NCBI GenBank assembly: GCA_009712635.1
Contig: WASS01000029.1
Coordinates: 536,358 to 600,357 of the forward strand
DNA length: 64,000 bases
From: Hungatella sp.
GTDB taxonomy: Bacteria > Bacillota > Clostridia > Lachnospirales > Lachnospiraceae
Direction: 5' to 3'
Under the pieces are notes generated by a model. That model was not told the DNA's origin, ran no database searches, and saw nothing but the letters and a program-made list of their open reading frames with translations. Below, in pieces: positions 49,835 to 58,611 of the stretch (the first letter of the stretch is position 1; every line of letters begins with the position of its first letter). Both the position numbers and the translations under genes were made by a program.

Positions 49835-52800
49835 ATGGCAAGAAAAATGAAAACCATGGATGGAAACCATGCAGCAGCTCATGCATCCTATGCATTTACT
49901 GATGTAGCGGCAATCTATCCTATTACACCGTCTTCACCTATGGCAGAAGCTACAGATGAATGGTCTACAGACGGAAGAACTAATATTTTTGGCCAGACAG
50001 TGCACATTACAGAGATGCAGTCTGAGGCAGGTGCCGCAGGTGCGGTTCACGGTTCCTTGGCAGCAGGTGCTCTGACCACCACCTATACAGCTTCCCAGGG
50101 TCTGTTACTCATGATCCCTAATCTTTATAAAATTGCCGGCGAGCAGTTACCTGGTGTAATCAATGTATCTGCACGTGCTATCGCAAGCCATGCCTTATCA
50201 ATCTTTGGTGACCACTCTGATGTTTATGCCTGTCGTCAGACCGGTTGTGCAATGTTATGTGAATCCAGCGTACAGGAAGTTATGGACTTAACTCCGGTTG
50301 CTCATATGGCAGCTCTTGAAGGTAAAGTACCATTTATTAACTTCTTCGATGGTTTCCGTACTTCTCATGAGATCCAGAAGATCGAAACATGGGATTATGA
50401 AGATTTAAAAGAGATGGTAAATATGGATTCCGTTGATGAGTTCCGCCGTCATGCATTAAATCCGAATCACCCATGTCTGAGAGGATCTGCTCAGAACCCT
50501 GATATTTTCTTCCAGGCAAGAGAAGCATGCAACCCATATTATGATGCACTGCCTGCAATTGTTCAGAAATATATGGATAAGGTAAATGCAAAGATTGGTA
50601 CAGATTACAAACTTTTCAATTACTACGGAGCTGCTGATGCAGATCATGTAATTGTTTCCATGGGTTCTGTAAACGATACCATTGAAGAGACTCTTGACTA
50701 TTTAGTTGCAGCTGGCCATAAGGTTGGTGTGATTAAAGTTCGTCTTTACAGACCATTCAGCGCACAGGCTCTCATCGATGCAATTCCTGATACTGTTAAG
50801 ACTATTTCTGTATTAGACAGAACAAAAGAACCAGGCTCCTTAGGCGAACCATTATACTTAGATGTTGTTGCAGCTTTAAAGGGAACAAAGTTTGATCAGG
50901 TTAAGATTCTTACCGGACGTTATGGCCTTGGTTCCAAAGACACTACTCCAACTCAGATCGTAGCTGTTTACGAGAACAAGACAAAAACTCCATTTACGAT
51001 CGGTATCGTGGATGATGTAACTCACCTTTCTCTTGAGACAGGAGATGATATCATCACAACTCCAGAAGGAACTTCTAACTGTAAGTTCTGGGGTCTTGGT
51101 GCTGATGGTACTGTAGGTGCCAATAAGAACTCCATTAAGATTATCGGTGATAATACAGATATGTACGCTCAGGCTTACTTCGACTACGATTCCAAGAAGT
51201 CCGGCGGTATCACGATGTCTCATTTACGTTTTGGCCATAAGCCGATTAAATCCACTTATTTAATCCGCAAAGCTAATTTCGTAGCATGCCACAATCCTTC
51301 CTATATCCGTAAGTACAACATGGTACAGGAACTGGTTGACGGCGGTGTATTCTTATTAAACTGCCCATGGGATCAGGAAGGCCTTGAAAAGCACTTACCA
51401 GGACAGGTTAAGAAGTATATTGCTGATCATAACATTAAGTTCTATACCATCGACGGTGTGAAGATCGGTATCGAAACTGGTATGGGCGCTACCCGTATCA
51501 ACACCATTCTTCAGTCTGCATTCTTTGAACTGACAGGAATCATTCCTGCAGAAAAAGCAAACGAGCTTATGAAAGCTGCTGCTAAAGCAACTTACGGCCG
51601 TAAGGGTGAAGAAATCGTTCAGAAGAACTGGGCAGCGATTGATGCCGGTGCAAAGGGCGTTGTAAAAGTTGAAGTTCCGGAAAGCTGGAAAAACGGCGAA
51701 GACGAAGGACTTGATTATAAGAAGATCAAAGAAGGAAGACAGGATGTTGTTGATTTCGTTAACAACGTTCAGACAAAAGTTAACGCTCAGGACGGTAATT
51801 CCTTACCAGTATCTGCATTCGTTGATTACGTTGACGGTTCTACACCTTCCGGATCTGCTGCTTACGAGAAACGTGGTATTGCAGTAACCATTCCTCAGTG
51901 GAATCCAGACAACTGTATTCAGTGTAATTTCTGTTCTTATGTTTGTCCTCATGCTGTTATCCGTCCTGTTGCTTTAACAGAGGAAGAAGCTGCTAAGAGA
52001 CCAGAGAACATGAAAGTTCTTCCTATGACCGGTATGCCAGGATATCAGTTCGCAATCACTGTATCTGCATTTGACTGTACCGGATGCGGATCCTGTGCAA
52101 ATGTTTGTCCTGGAAAGAAGGGCGAAAAAGCTCTTACTATGGTAAACATGGAAGCTAACTGCGACGTAACACAGGAAAGATTTGAATATGGTCAGTCTCT
52201 GCCAATTAAGCAGGAAGTTATTGATAAATTCAAAGAAGCAACCGTTAAGGGAAGCCAGTTTAAACAGCCTCTTCTTGAGTACTCAGGAGCATGTGCAGGC
52301 TGCGGCGAGACACCTTATGCAAAATTAATCACTCAGTTATTCGGTGACAGAATGTACATTGCCAATGCAACTGGATGTTCTTCCATCTGGGGTAACTCTT
52401 CACCTTCTACACCATACACCGTAAATGCAAAGGGACAGGGTCCTGCATGGGCAAACTCCTTATTTGAGGATAATGCTGAGTTCGGTTACGGTATGCTTTT
52501 AGCTCAGAATGCAATCAGAGAAGGCTTAAAGAGCAAAGTAGAAGAAATCGCTAATTCCGATAAAGCATCTGATGAAGTAAAAGCAGCATGCAAAGAGTAT
52601 TTAGATACGTTCAGCGTAGGCGTTACCAATGGATCTGCATCTGATAAACTGGTTGCAGCATTAGATGGCGTTGATTGCGATTTAGCAAAGGCTGTAGTTA
52701 AAAATAAAGATTTCCTCGGTAAGAAGTCTCAGTGGATCTTTGGTGGTGACGGCTGGGCATATGATATCGGTTTCGGCGGTGTTGACCATGTTCTTGCAAG

Positions 52801-53374
52801 CGGTAAGGACATCAACATCATGGTATTCGATACTGAGATCTATTCCAACACAGGCGGACAGTCTTCCAAGGCTACCAAGACTGGTGCAGTAGCACAGTTC
52901 GCAGCTGGCGGTAAAGATACGAAGAAGAAAGATCTTGCAAGCATTGCTATGAGCTATGGTTATGTATACGTTGCTCAGATCGCTATGGGAGCTGATTACA
53001 ATCAGACTGTTAAAGCAATTGCAGAGGCAGAAGCTTATCCAGGTCCATCCTTAATTATCGCATACGCTCCATGTATCAGCCATGGTATCAAGAAGGGTAT
53101 GTCAAAGGCACAGACAGAAGAGAAGCTTGCTGTAGAGTGCGGATACTGGAATAACTTCCGTTTCAATCCTGCTGCTGAGAAGAAATTCTCCTTAGACAGC
53201 AAGGCTCCTGCACTGGAAGGATATCAGGAATTCTTAAAGGGTGAAGTTCGTTACGCATCCTTAGCAATGAAGAATCCGGAAAGAGCAGCTGAATTATTCT
53301 CCAAGAATGAGGATGATGCAAAATCAAGATTTGAATATCTTCAGAAGCTGGTTACTTTATACGGCAATGAATAA
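49835..53374 (+). CDS. nifJ: Pyruvate:ferredoxin (flavodoxin) oxidoreductase
   Basis: The homodimeric enzyme oxidises pyruvate to acetyl-CoA and CO2 and reduces ferredoxin, the main electron source for Rnf. 1179 residues, normal for the one-piece type. N-terminal domain I starts MDGNHAAAHASYAFTDVAA and has AIYPITPSSPMAE; domain V carries two ferredoxin clusters (CIQCNFCSYVCP and CTGCGSCANVCPG); the C-terminal TPP domain has CAGCGETPY, the proximal-cluster Cys, and GDGWAYDIGFGG with NTGGQSSK. Codon use is strongly biased, as in highly expressed genes. AGGAGGAAA precedes the ATG. Confidence 0.98.
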   Translation: MARKMKTMDGNHAAAHASYAFTDVAAIYPITPSSPMAEATDEWSTDGRTNIFGQTVHITEMQSEAGAAGAVHGSLAAGALTTTYTASQGLLLMIPNLYKIAGEQLPGVINVSARAIASHALSIFGDHSDVYACRQTGCAMLCESSVQEVMDLTPVAHMAALEGKVPFINFFDGFRTSHEIQKIETWDYEDLKEMVNMDSVDEFRRHALNPNHPCLRGSAQNPDIFFQAREACNPYYDALPAIVQKYMDKVNAKIGTDYKLFNYYGAADADHVIVSMGSVNDTIEETLDYLVAAGHKVGVIKVRLYRPFSAQALIDAIPDTVKTISVLDRTKEPGSLGEPLYLDVVAALKGTKFDQVKILTGRYGLGSKDTTPTQIVAVYENKTKTPFTIGIVDDVTHLSLETGDDIITTPEGTSNCKFWGLGADGTVGANKNSIKIIGDNTDMYAQAYFDYDSKKSGGITMSHLRFGHKPIKSTYLIRKANFVACHNPSYIRKYNMVQELVDGGVFLLNCPWDQEGLEKHLPGQVKKYIADHNIKFYTIDGVKIGIETGMGATRINTILQSAFFELTGIIPAEKANELMKAAAKATYGRKGEEIVQKNWAAIDAGAKGVVKVEVPESWKNGEDEGLDYKKIKEGRQDVVDFVNNVQTKVNAQDGNSLPVSAFVDYVDGSTPSGSAAYEKRGIAVTIPQWNPDNCIQCNFCSYVCPHAVIRPVALTEEEAAKRPENMKVLPMTGMPGYQFAITVSAFDCTGCGSCANVCPGKKGEKALTMVNMEANCDVTQERFEYGQSLPIKQEVIDKFKEATVKGSQFKQPLLEYSGACAGCGETPYAKLITQLFGDRMYIANATGCSSIWGNSSPSTPYTVNAKGQGPAWANSLFEDNAEFGYGMLLAQNAIREGLKSKVEEIANSDKASDEVKAACKEYLDTFSVGVTNGSASDKLVAALDGVDCDLAKAVVKNKDFLGKKSQWIFGGDGWAYDIGFGGVDHVLASGKDINIMVFDTEIYSNTGGQSSKATKTGAVAQFAAGGKDTKKKDLASIAMSYGYVYVAQIAMGADYNQTVKAIAEAEAYPGPSLIIAYAPCISHGIKKGMSKAQTEEKLAVECGYWNNFRFNPAAEKKFSLDSKAPALEGYQEFLKGEVRYASLAMKNPERAAELFSKNEDDAKSRFEYLQKLVTLYGNE

Positions 53375-53389
53375 TTAGAATATTGATAT

Positions 53390-53434
53390 AAAGAGGTGCA
53401 CCTGGTCTTAAGACCGGGTGTACCTCTTTTATAT
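53390..53434 (+). terminator. Terminator of the PFOR gene
   Basis: AAAGAGGTGCACC...GTCTTAAGAC...GGGTGTACCTCTTTT, a long nearly perfect stem ending in TTTT. Confidence 0.9.
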
Positions 53435-53496
53435 TATCTGCCCATACTATTCTGATGACAAATGCGGGCTGATTCCTGTCTGACAGGCACTGAGGA

Positions 53497-53525
53497 TTGT
53501 TCACGGAATAAACTTACTATATAAC
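53497..53525 (+). promoter_or_regulatory. Predicted promoter of the DUF4397-like gene
   Basis: TTGTTC (53497-53502), 17-bp spacer, TATAAC (53520-53525). A 13-bp palindrome CCTGTC-T-GACAGG lies just upstream at 53475-53487. Confidence 0.5.
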
Positions 53526-53544
53526 GATAATAAAGAGGGATTTT

Positions 53545-54399
53545 ATGGGTATTATTTATTATATGCAAAATGACACCACTCAAAATCAATCTCCTGACTC
53601 CAATCAGGAAGTTAATACTTCACCATCAGATACCCGGGATGAGCAGGATAATCAGGATACCCCGTCTAATATACCAGCGCCGGATCTTAATGAGGATTGG
53701 CCATTGAAACAAAATCCCAGTGAAAATTCGGATACTGACGAACATTGGACTTCCGTAATCACCGTGTTTCCCAAGCCAATCATACCATGCTATTTTTGCA
53801 ATACCAGTGAATACGGACTGGTAAGATTCTTAAATGCTGCTGCTGGTTACGATCCATTTCAGATCTATATTAACAAACAGCTTGCGGTAAATGGACTGGA
53901 TAACGGGGATATGAGTCAATACGGAAGAGTTTCCGCCAAGACCCAGACTGTAACTGTACAAGGGGAGAACGGATACGTTTATTTAGAGAAACAGATTGAT
54001 GTTCCCCTGGGGAAGGCAATCACAGTAGCAGTTTTCAATTCGGATACCGGCCTTGAAATAATGGAGATCATGGATATGTACTGCAACGGTGGAATTAACA
54101 CCGGGTGCTTTCGGGTCTGCAATTTATCCATTACAAATCGAAAAGTGAACGTATTTTTAAATGGAGGAGTACTTACATTTAAAGAGGTAGACTATAAAGA
54201 GGTAACCGCCTTTAAATACCAAAAGATCGGTTTTTACCTGGTTTCTGTAATGAGCAGCAATGCCCAGAGCGAAAATATCCTGCTTTCGTCGAATCTTTAC
54301 ATCAGAGGAAATGCCTCTTATACATTATATGTATTTAACTGGAGCAATACTATGAATGCGATTCGGATCCTGATTGTTGAAGACAGAAGAAATAATTAA
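53545..54399 (+). CDS. DUF4397-like protein with a disordered acidic N-terminus
   Basis: 284 residues, no signal peptide or membrane helix. The first ~75 residues are Asn/Asp/Ser/Pro-rich and look disordered. The rest has two DUF4397-like beta units: VRFLNAAAGYDPFQIYINKQ and FRVCNLSITNRKVNVFLNGG, each followed by a strand-rich segment. DUF4397 domains occur in secreted and spore-associated proteins with no known activity. AGAGGG lies 7 nt before the ATG; an in-frame ATG six codons later is possible. Alone between the PFOR gene and the gntR operon. Confidence 0.75.
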   Translation: MGIIYYMQNDTTQNQSPDSNQEVNTSPSDTRDEQDNQDTPSNIPAPDLNEDWPLKQNPSENSDTDEHWTSVITVFPKPIIPCYFCNTSEYGLVRFLNAAAGYDPFQIYINKQLAVNGLDNGDMSQYGRVSAKTQTVTVQGENGYVYLEKQIDVPLGKAITVAVFNSDTGLEIMEIMDMYCNGGINTGCFRVCNLSITNRKVNVFLNGGVLTFKEVDYKEVTAFKYQKIGFYLVSVMSSNAQSENILLSSNLYIRGNASYTLYVFNWSNTMNAIRILIVEDRRNN

Positions 54400-54408
54400 A
54401 ATAATACT

Positions 54409-54432
54409 GCCTCCGGTTGACAGATCGGAGGC
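54409..54432. repeat. Inverted repeat enclosing the -35 box of the gntR promoter
   Basis: GCCTCCG (54409-54415) and CGGAGGC (54426-54432) flank a 10-nt loop that contains TTGACA. It may double as the terminator of the preceding gene, although no T-tract follows. Confidence 0.5.
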
Positions 54433-54445
54433 GATCTGCTATATT
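54417..54445 (+). promoter_or_regulatory. Predicted promoter of the gntR-ABC operon
   Basis: TTGACA (54417-54422), 17-bp spacer, TATATT (54440-54445), 43 nt before the ATG. The downstream AAGTGTATTAAATGTGTTGG could hold the GntR site. Confidence 0.75.
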
Positions 54446-54488
54446 AAGTGTATTAAATGTGTTGGTACAGTTAAGAAAGAGGTGAATT

Positions 54489-54884
54489 ATGATTCTGCTT
54501 GATTATAAAGATCGCAGACCTATCTATGAACAGATAGTGGAAAAATTAAAAGACCTTATGATTTGCGGAGTATTGGAACAAGACAGCCAGCTGCCTTCTG
54601 TCAGGAGTCTGGCCACAGATTTGTCCATTAATCCCAATACCATACAGAGAGCTTATATGGAGCTTGAGAGGAGAGGCTTTATATATTCCGTAAAAGGAAG
54701 AGGCAGTTTTGTTGCAGATACCAGCTCCATCCGTGCGCTCAAAACCAGTGAATTAAAGAATAAGCTGGGAGACTGGATCGAAGAAGCAAAGCGGGCTGGA
54801 ATAAAAGAGGATAAAGCCCATTCGTGGCTGGCAGAGGAATGGATTTATGAAGAAAACGGATCAGGGGGAGGAGTGAAAGAATGA
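54489..54884 (+). CDS. GntR-family regulator, YtrA type
   Basis: 131 residues: a winged HTH (DRRPIYEQIVEKLKDLMICG at residues 9-28, SVRSLATDLSINPNTIQRAY) and a short C-terminal tail instead of a large effector domain, the mark of the YtrA subfamily. These regulators usually repress the ABC transporter genes directly downstream and respond to cell-wall-active compounds or membrane stress. Its stop codon overlaps the next ATG by 4 nt. AAAGAGGTG precedes its own start. Confidence 0.92.
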   Translation: MILLDYKDRRPIYEQIVEKLKDLMICGVLEQDSQLPSVRSLATDLSINPNTIQRAYMELERRGFIYSVKGRGSFVADTSSIRALKTSELKNKLGDWIEEAKRAGIKEDKAHSWLAEEWIYEENGSGGGVKE

Positions 54885-55780
54885 TTAAGGCAGAAAATTT
54901 GACAAAACAATTTGACAATATCATGGCACTGGACCATGTAAGTGCTGAGATAAAGGACGGGAATGTATTTGGTCTTATCGGTACCAATGGCGCTGGTAAG
55001 AGCACTTTTTTAAGGTTGCTAAGCGGAATTTTAAAACCAGATGAGGGAACTGTGACCATAGATGGAGAGTCTGTCTTTGAAAATGAGAATGTAAAGAAGA
55101 GATTTTTCTATATTTCAGATGATCAGTATTATTTTAATAATGCAACTCCCCGGGATATGATGGAGTTTTACAGTAAAGTTTATCCGGAATTTGATCGGAA
55201 GCGATTTGAAAGTCTGATCGGTAATTTTGGGCTGGAAATGCGAAGAAAAGTACATACCTTTTCAAAGGGTATGAAGAAGCAGCTGTCAGTCGCCTGCGGC
55301 ATCAGTGCCAATACAGATTATTTATTCTGTGATGAGACATTTGACGGTCTGGATCCGGTTATGCGGCAGGCAGTAAAAAGTATTTTTGCCAATGATATGG
55401 CGGAAAGAAATTTAACTCCCATTATTGCCTCTCACAATTTAAGGGAGCTGGAAGACATATGTGACCATGTAGGGCTGCTTCATAGAGGAGGTATACTGCT
55501 TTCAAAGGATTTAGATGATTTAAAGCTGAATATTCATAAGGTTCAGTGTGTGTTAAAAGATGGTATGACAGATGCCGACCTGGTATCCTTAGACCGGATT
55601 AAGACGGAGACGAGAGGAAAGCTTTATACCATGACAGTGCGGGGAACCAAGGAAGAGGTTGTTGGAATGATGGAATCCTTCCAGCCTGTCTTCTATGAAA
55701 TTATTCCCTTATCGCTGGAAGAAATATTTATAAGTGAAACGGAGGTGGCAGGATATGACATCAAAAAGCTTATTTTTTAA
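54881..55780 (+). CDS. ABC transporter ATPase of the YtrA-linked operon
   Basis: 299 residues. Walker A GTNGAGKST, signature variant FSKGMKKQLS in place of LSGGQ, Walker B YLFCDETFDGLDP and H-loop ASHNLREL. The signature variant and C-terminal extension match the YtrB/BcrA-like exporters. It overlaps the regulator upstream by 4 nt and the permease downstream by 26 nt, so the three are made together. Confidence 0.92.
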   Translation: MIKAENLTKQFDNIMALDHVSAEIKDGNVFGLIGTNGAGKSTFLRLLSGILKPDEGTVTIDGESVFENENVKKRFFYISDDQYYFNNATPRDMMEFYSKVYPEFDRKRFESLIGNFGLEMRRKVHTFSKGMKKQLSVACGISANTDYLFCDETFDGLDPVMRQAVKSIFANDMAERNLTPIIASHNLRELEDICDHVGLLHRGGILLSKDLDDLKLNIHKVQCVLKDGMTDADLVSLDRIKTETRGKLYTMTVRGTKEEVVGMMESFQPVFYEIIPLSLEEIFISETEVAGYDIKKLIF

Positions 55781-57917
55781 ACTGATACAGGAAGATGGTA
55801 AGCGCAGACTTTGGGCGGTGACTCTTGCTTTTCTGATGTTTTTCTTCTCACTCCCGGTTACCATAGCGATGGTAATTGGAGAATCTTTGAAACAGGAGGA
55901 AACCTTAGCCAGTATTCATTCTCAACTAAGGCATTTAATGGGATTTCAGAATGGTTTTATCACCTTTTTGCTGATTGCTTTATCCATTGTGATGGGAGTT
56001 ACAAGTTTTTCCTATCTTCACTCCAGACAAAAGGTTGACTTCTATCATGGAATTCCGGTAAACAGAAAACACTTATTCTGGGCCAATTATCTGAATGGCA
56101 TATTGATTGTAGCAGTTGTTTATGGGGTTAATCTAATTCTTACCCTGGGTGTTACTACGGCTTATGGTATATCACCTTCTGCACTTATGGGTTCAGTTAT
56201 TTCAGGTTATCTGCTTTTTATGCTTCATTATGCCATGATCTACGCTGTTACAGTGCTGGCGATGATTATGACAGGAAGCGTGATTGTAGGTATATTTGGT
56301 ACAGCAGTTTTCGAATGTTATTTTACAATTTTACTGATTATTTTACAGGGGTGTTATGGATACTTTTTTCATACCAGCTATAGAAGCGGAGAAGAATTGT
56401 TCCGCCCGTTTCTGGTAAAATCTTCTCCATATGCAATATTTATTTATAATGTGGCACTTGACAATGGCGGGAAACTGGGGACTGAATTAGTTTCTCAGAT
56501 TATAATTGTAGCTCTCTTGTTTGTTATATTCACCTTCCTTTGTCTGTTTTTATATAGAAAAAGAGGTTCTGAGTCTGCAAAAAAGGCAATGGCATTTAAA
56601 ATCAGTATGCCGATTATCCGGATTCCCATTGTTGTTTTGTCTTCCCTTTCCGGATGCTTCGTTTTCTGGACCATCCGCTCTGATATGGGGTGGGCGGTAT
56701 TTGGTTTGCTTTGTGGTATGTTTTTATCCCATTGTGTCATTGAAATCATATACCACTTTGACTTTAGAAAATTATTTTCAAACTGGAAGCAGATGATTGC
56801 CTCGGCTCTTGTAGCGGCAGTGATATTTGGTGGTTTCCAAATGGATCTGTTTGGATATGACAGTTATATTCCTTCGGAAAATTCCATAGATTCCATGGCG
56901 ATATCCTTGAATAATGATAATAATTGGGTTTCATATGGAGAAGCAGTGTGGGATCCCATTGATGATTATCGCTGGGTGTATCAAAGTGGAGATGATTATA
57001 TCTTCAGCCATATGAAGCTGGAGAACAAAGCACCGGCACTGTCCATGGTTAAAAAGGCGGTTGAATACAACCGGGGCAAAAATTGGGAAAGATCTTCTGA
57101 TAACGATTGGGATCAATCAGACAGGAGCTGTGATTTCTCTGTAAAATATACCCTTAAGAACGGAAAAAATGTGTATCGCAGCTATTCCCTGAAAAATTCA
57201 GAGGTAAAAGAGGAATTGTCCCAGCTATACGAGGACCAGGACTTCATTCAGGCAGTATATCCTATTTTCAGTCAGACAACTGAGAATACATCTGCAGTGA
57301 GAGTCAGCAGAGGTTCCCAGTCAAGTATTATAAGCCGTGACAAAAATGGTACAGATAAGGCTATGACGGAAAAACTCCTTCTTGCATATCAGAAAGATTT
57401 AAGTCAGCTGAAAGTTGAGACTATGAGCAAAGAAAATCCGGTAGCCTCCATTCAGTTTATGACAAAGATTCAGGCTGAAGCAGACAGTAAGAGAGAGGGA
57501 AACCAGAATTCCTGGCAGTATAGTGATCTGACTTCAAGAGGATACTACCCGATCTATCCGTCCTTTACTAATACTATGAATTTATTAAGAGAATGCCAGC
57601 TGGATGTAGATAGCTGGAATTCCTATGAAGAAATTAAAGAAATCAGCTTTGATTTAAGTCAGTTGTCTAAGTATGATAAGGAACCTTATGAAAACAGTTC
57701 TCAATACTATACAGTTTCAGATCCGCAGCTGATTGCTCAGATTATGAGTCAGGCCGCCATTGATGAATATTCAGGCATGAATCCGTTTGGTATCTGGAAT
57801 ACAGATCGTATCAGTTTTTCTGCTGTCAGCAGTGCATTGGGTAATCGCAGTGAGATTCAGTATATAATACCTTTAAAACAGCTTCCTGATTCCGTAAGAG
57901 AAGCGCTAAAGCCATAA
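55755..57917 (+). CDS. ABC-2-type permease with a large soluble C-terminal part
   Basis: 720 residues from the ATG at 55755 (GGAGG 9 nt upstream, inside the ATPase gene). The first ~390 residues hold about ten to twelve hydrophobic helices; residues ~395-720 are soluble, acidic and Ser/Tyr/Trp-rich, and would be outside the cell. YtrC/D-type permeases are normally shorter, so the 325-residue tail is notable. Probably exports or clears a membrane-active compound; substrate unknown. Confidence 0.85.
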   Translation: MTSKSLFFKLIQEDGKRRLWAVTLAFLMFFFSLPVTIAMVIGESLKQEETLASIHSQLRHLMGFQNGFITFLLIALSIVMGVTSFSYLHSRQKVDFYHGIPVNRKHLFWANYLNGILIVAVVYGVNLILTLGVTTAYGISPSALMGSVISGYLLFMLHYAMIYAVTVLAMIMTGSVIVGIFGTAVFECYFTILLIILQGCYGYFFHTSYRSGEELFRPFLVKSSPYAIFIYNVALDNGGKLGTELVSQIIIVALLFVIFTFLCLFLYRKRGSESAKKAMAFKISMPIIRIPIVVLSSLSGCFVFWTIRSDMGWAVFGLLCGMFLSHCVIEIIYHFDFRKLFSNWKQMIASALVAAVIFGGFQMDLFGYDSYIPSENSIDSMAISLNNDNNWVSYGEAVWDPIDDYRWVYQSGDDYIFSHMKLENKAPALSMVKKAVEYNRGKNWERSSDNDWDQSDRSCDFSVKYTLKNGKNVYRSYSLKNSEVKEELSQLYEDQDFIQAVYPIFSQTTENTSAVRVSRGSQSSIISRDKNGTDKAMTEKLLLAYQKDLSQLKVETMSKENPVASIQFMTKIQAEADSKREGNQNSWQYSDLTSRGYYPIYPSFTNTMNLLRECQLDVDSWNSYEEIKEISFDLSQLSKYDKEPYENSSQYYTVSDPQLIAQIMSQAAIDEYSGMNPFGIWNTDRISFSAVSSALGNRSEIQYIIPLKQLPDSVREALKP

Positions 57918-57943
57918 ACAGGAACTGTGATAACAGTCTTTCA

Positions 57944-57972
57944 TTGACTTTTTCTTCCAATAAAGTTACAAT
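57944..57972 (+). promoter_or_regulatory. Predicted promoter of the zinc-ribbon protein gene
   Basis: TTGACT (57944-57949), 17-bp spacer, TACAAT (57967-57972). Confidence 0.7.
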
Positions 57973-58004
57973 GGTAGGAGCAAAAGTCAAAGGAGGAATC
58001 ACGG

Positions 58005-58487
58005 ATGGCATTTTTTGAAGAGCTGGGAAAGACACTTAGTGATACCGGCAAAGAGGTTGCAACGAAGGCGAAAGCATTGACTGAGACGATACAGCTAAAG
58101 ACACAGATCGGTGCAGAGAAAACCAAGCTGGAAGAAGCTTATGCAGTCATTGGAAAACTGTATTATGAAGACAACAGTGAGCCTAAGGAAGCTTATACCA
58201 AAGCTTATGAAGCTGTCAGAGCCAGCCGGGCAAGAATTGCCGCCCTGGAGATTGAATTGACCCAAAGCGAAGGCAGCCGTATCTGTGCGGAATGCGGAGC
58301 AAAGGTTCCCAAAAGCTCTCTGTTTTGCGGCAAGTGCGGGGCACCTGTGAAAGAGGCAGCAGCTGATCCTGATTCAGAAGAGATGGATGAGAAGGAGCAG
58401 ACTACCTCGGCAGAGGAAGTGAATGTAACTGCCGGCATCAACGCAGTGAATGATGATGTGTTTGAACCTACGGAAGAAAAGGAATGA
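58005..58487 (+). CDS. Zinc-ribbon protein with N-terminal coiled coil
   Basis: 160 residues. Residues 1-90 form an amphipathic helical stretch like those in YtxH/phage-shock-type small proteins; a zinc ribbon follows (CAECGAKVPKSSLFCGKCG, two CxxC pairs about residues 95-113), then an acidic disordered tail. Proteins of this plan are common singletons in clostridia with unknown role. AAAGGAGG precedes the ATG. Confidence 0.85.
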   Translation: MAFFEELGKTLSDTGKEVATKAKALTETIQLKTQIGAEKTKLEEAYAVIGKLYYEDNSEPKEAYTKAYEAVRASRARIAALEIELTQSEGSRICAECGAKVPKSSLFCGKCGAPVKEAAADPDSEEMDEKEQTTSAEEVNVTAGINAVNDDVFEPTEEKE

Positions 58488-58494
58488 TTACCAG

Positions 58495-58521
58495 GGGCCG
58501 GATTTAATCCGGTCCTTTTTT
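58495..58521 (+). terminator. Terminator after the zinc-ribbon gene
   Basis: GGGCCGG...CCGGTCC with an ATTTAAT loop, followed by six T. Confidence 0.88.
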
Positions 58522-58611
58522 GTGCTTATTTAAAAAAAGGTATGTAAATTTGCTGTAAAATGTGGTAGACTAAACCCGGTTCGTAAATGTGCATAGAAGA
58601 TGAGGTATACA

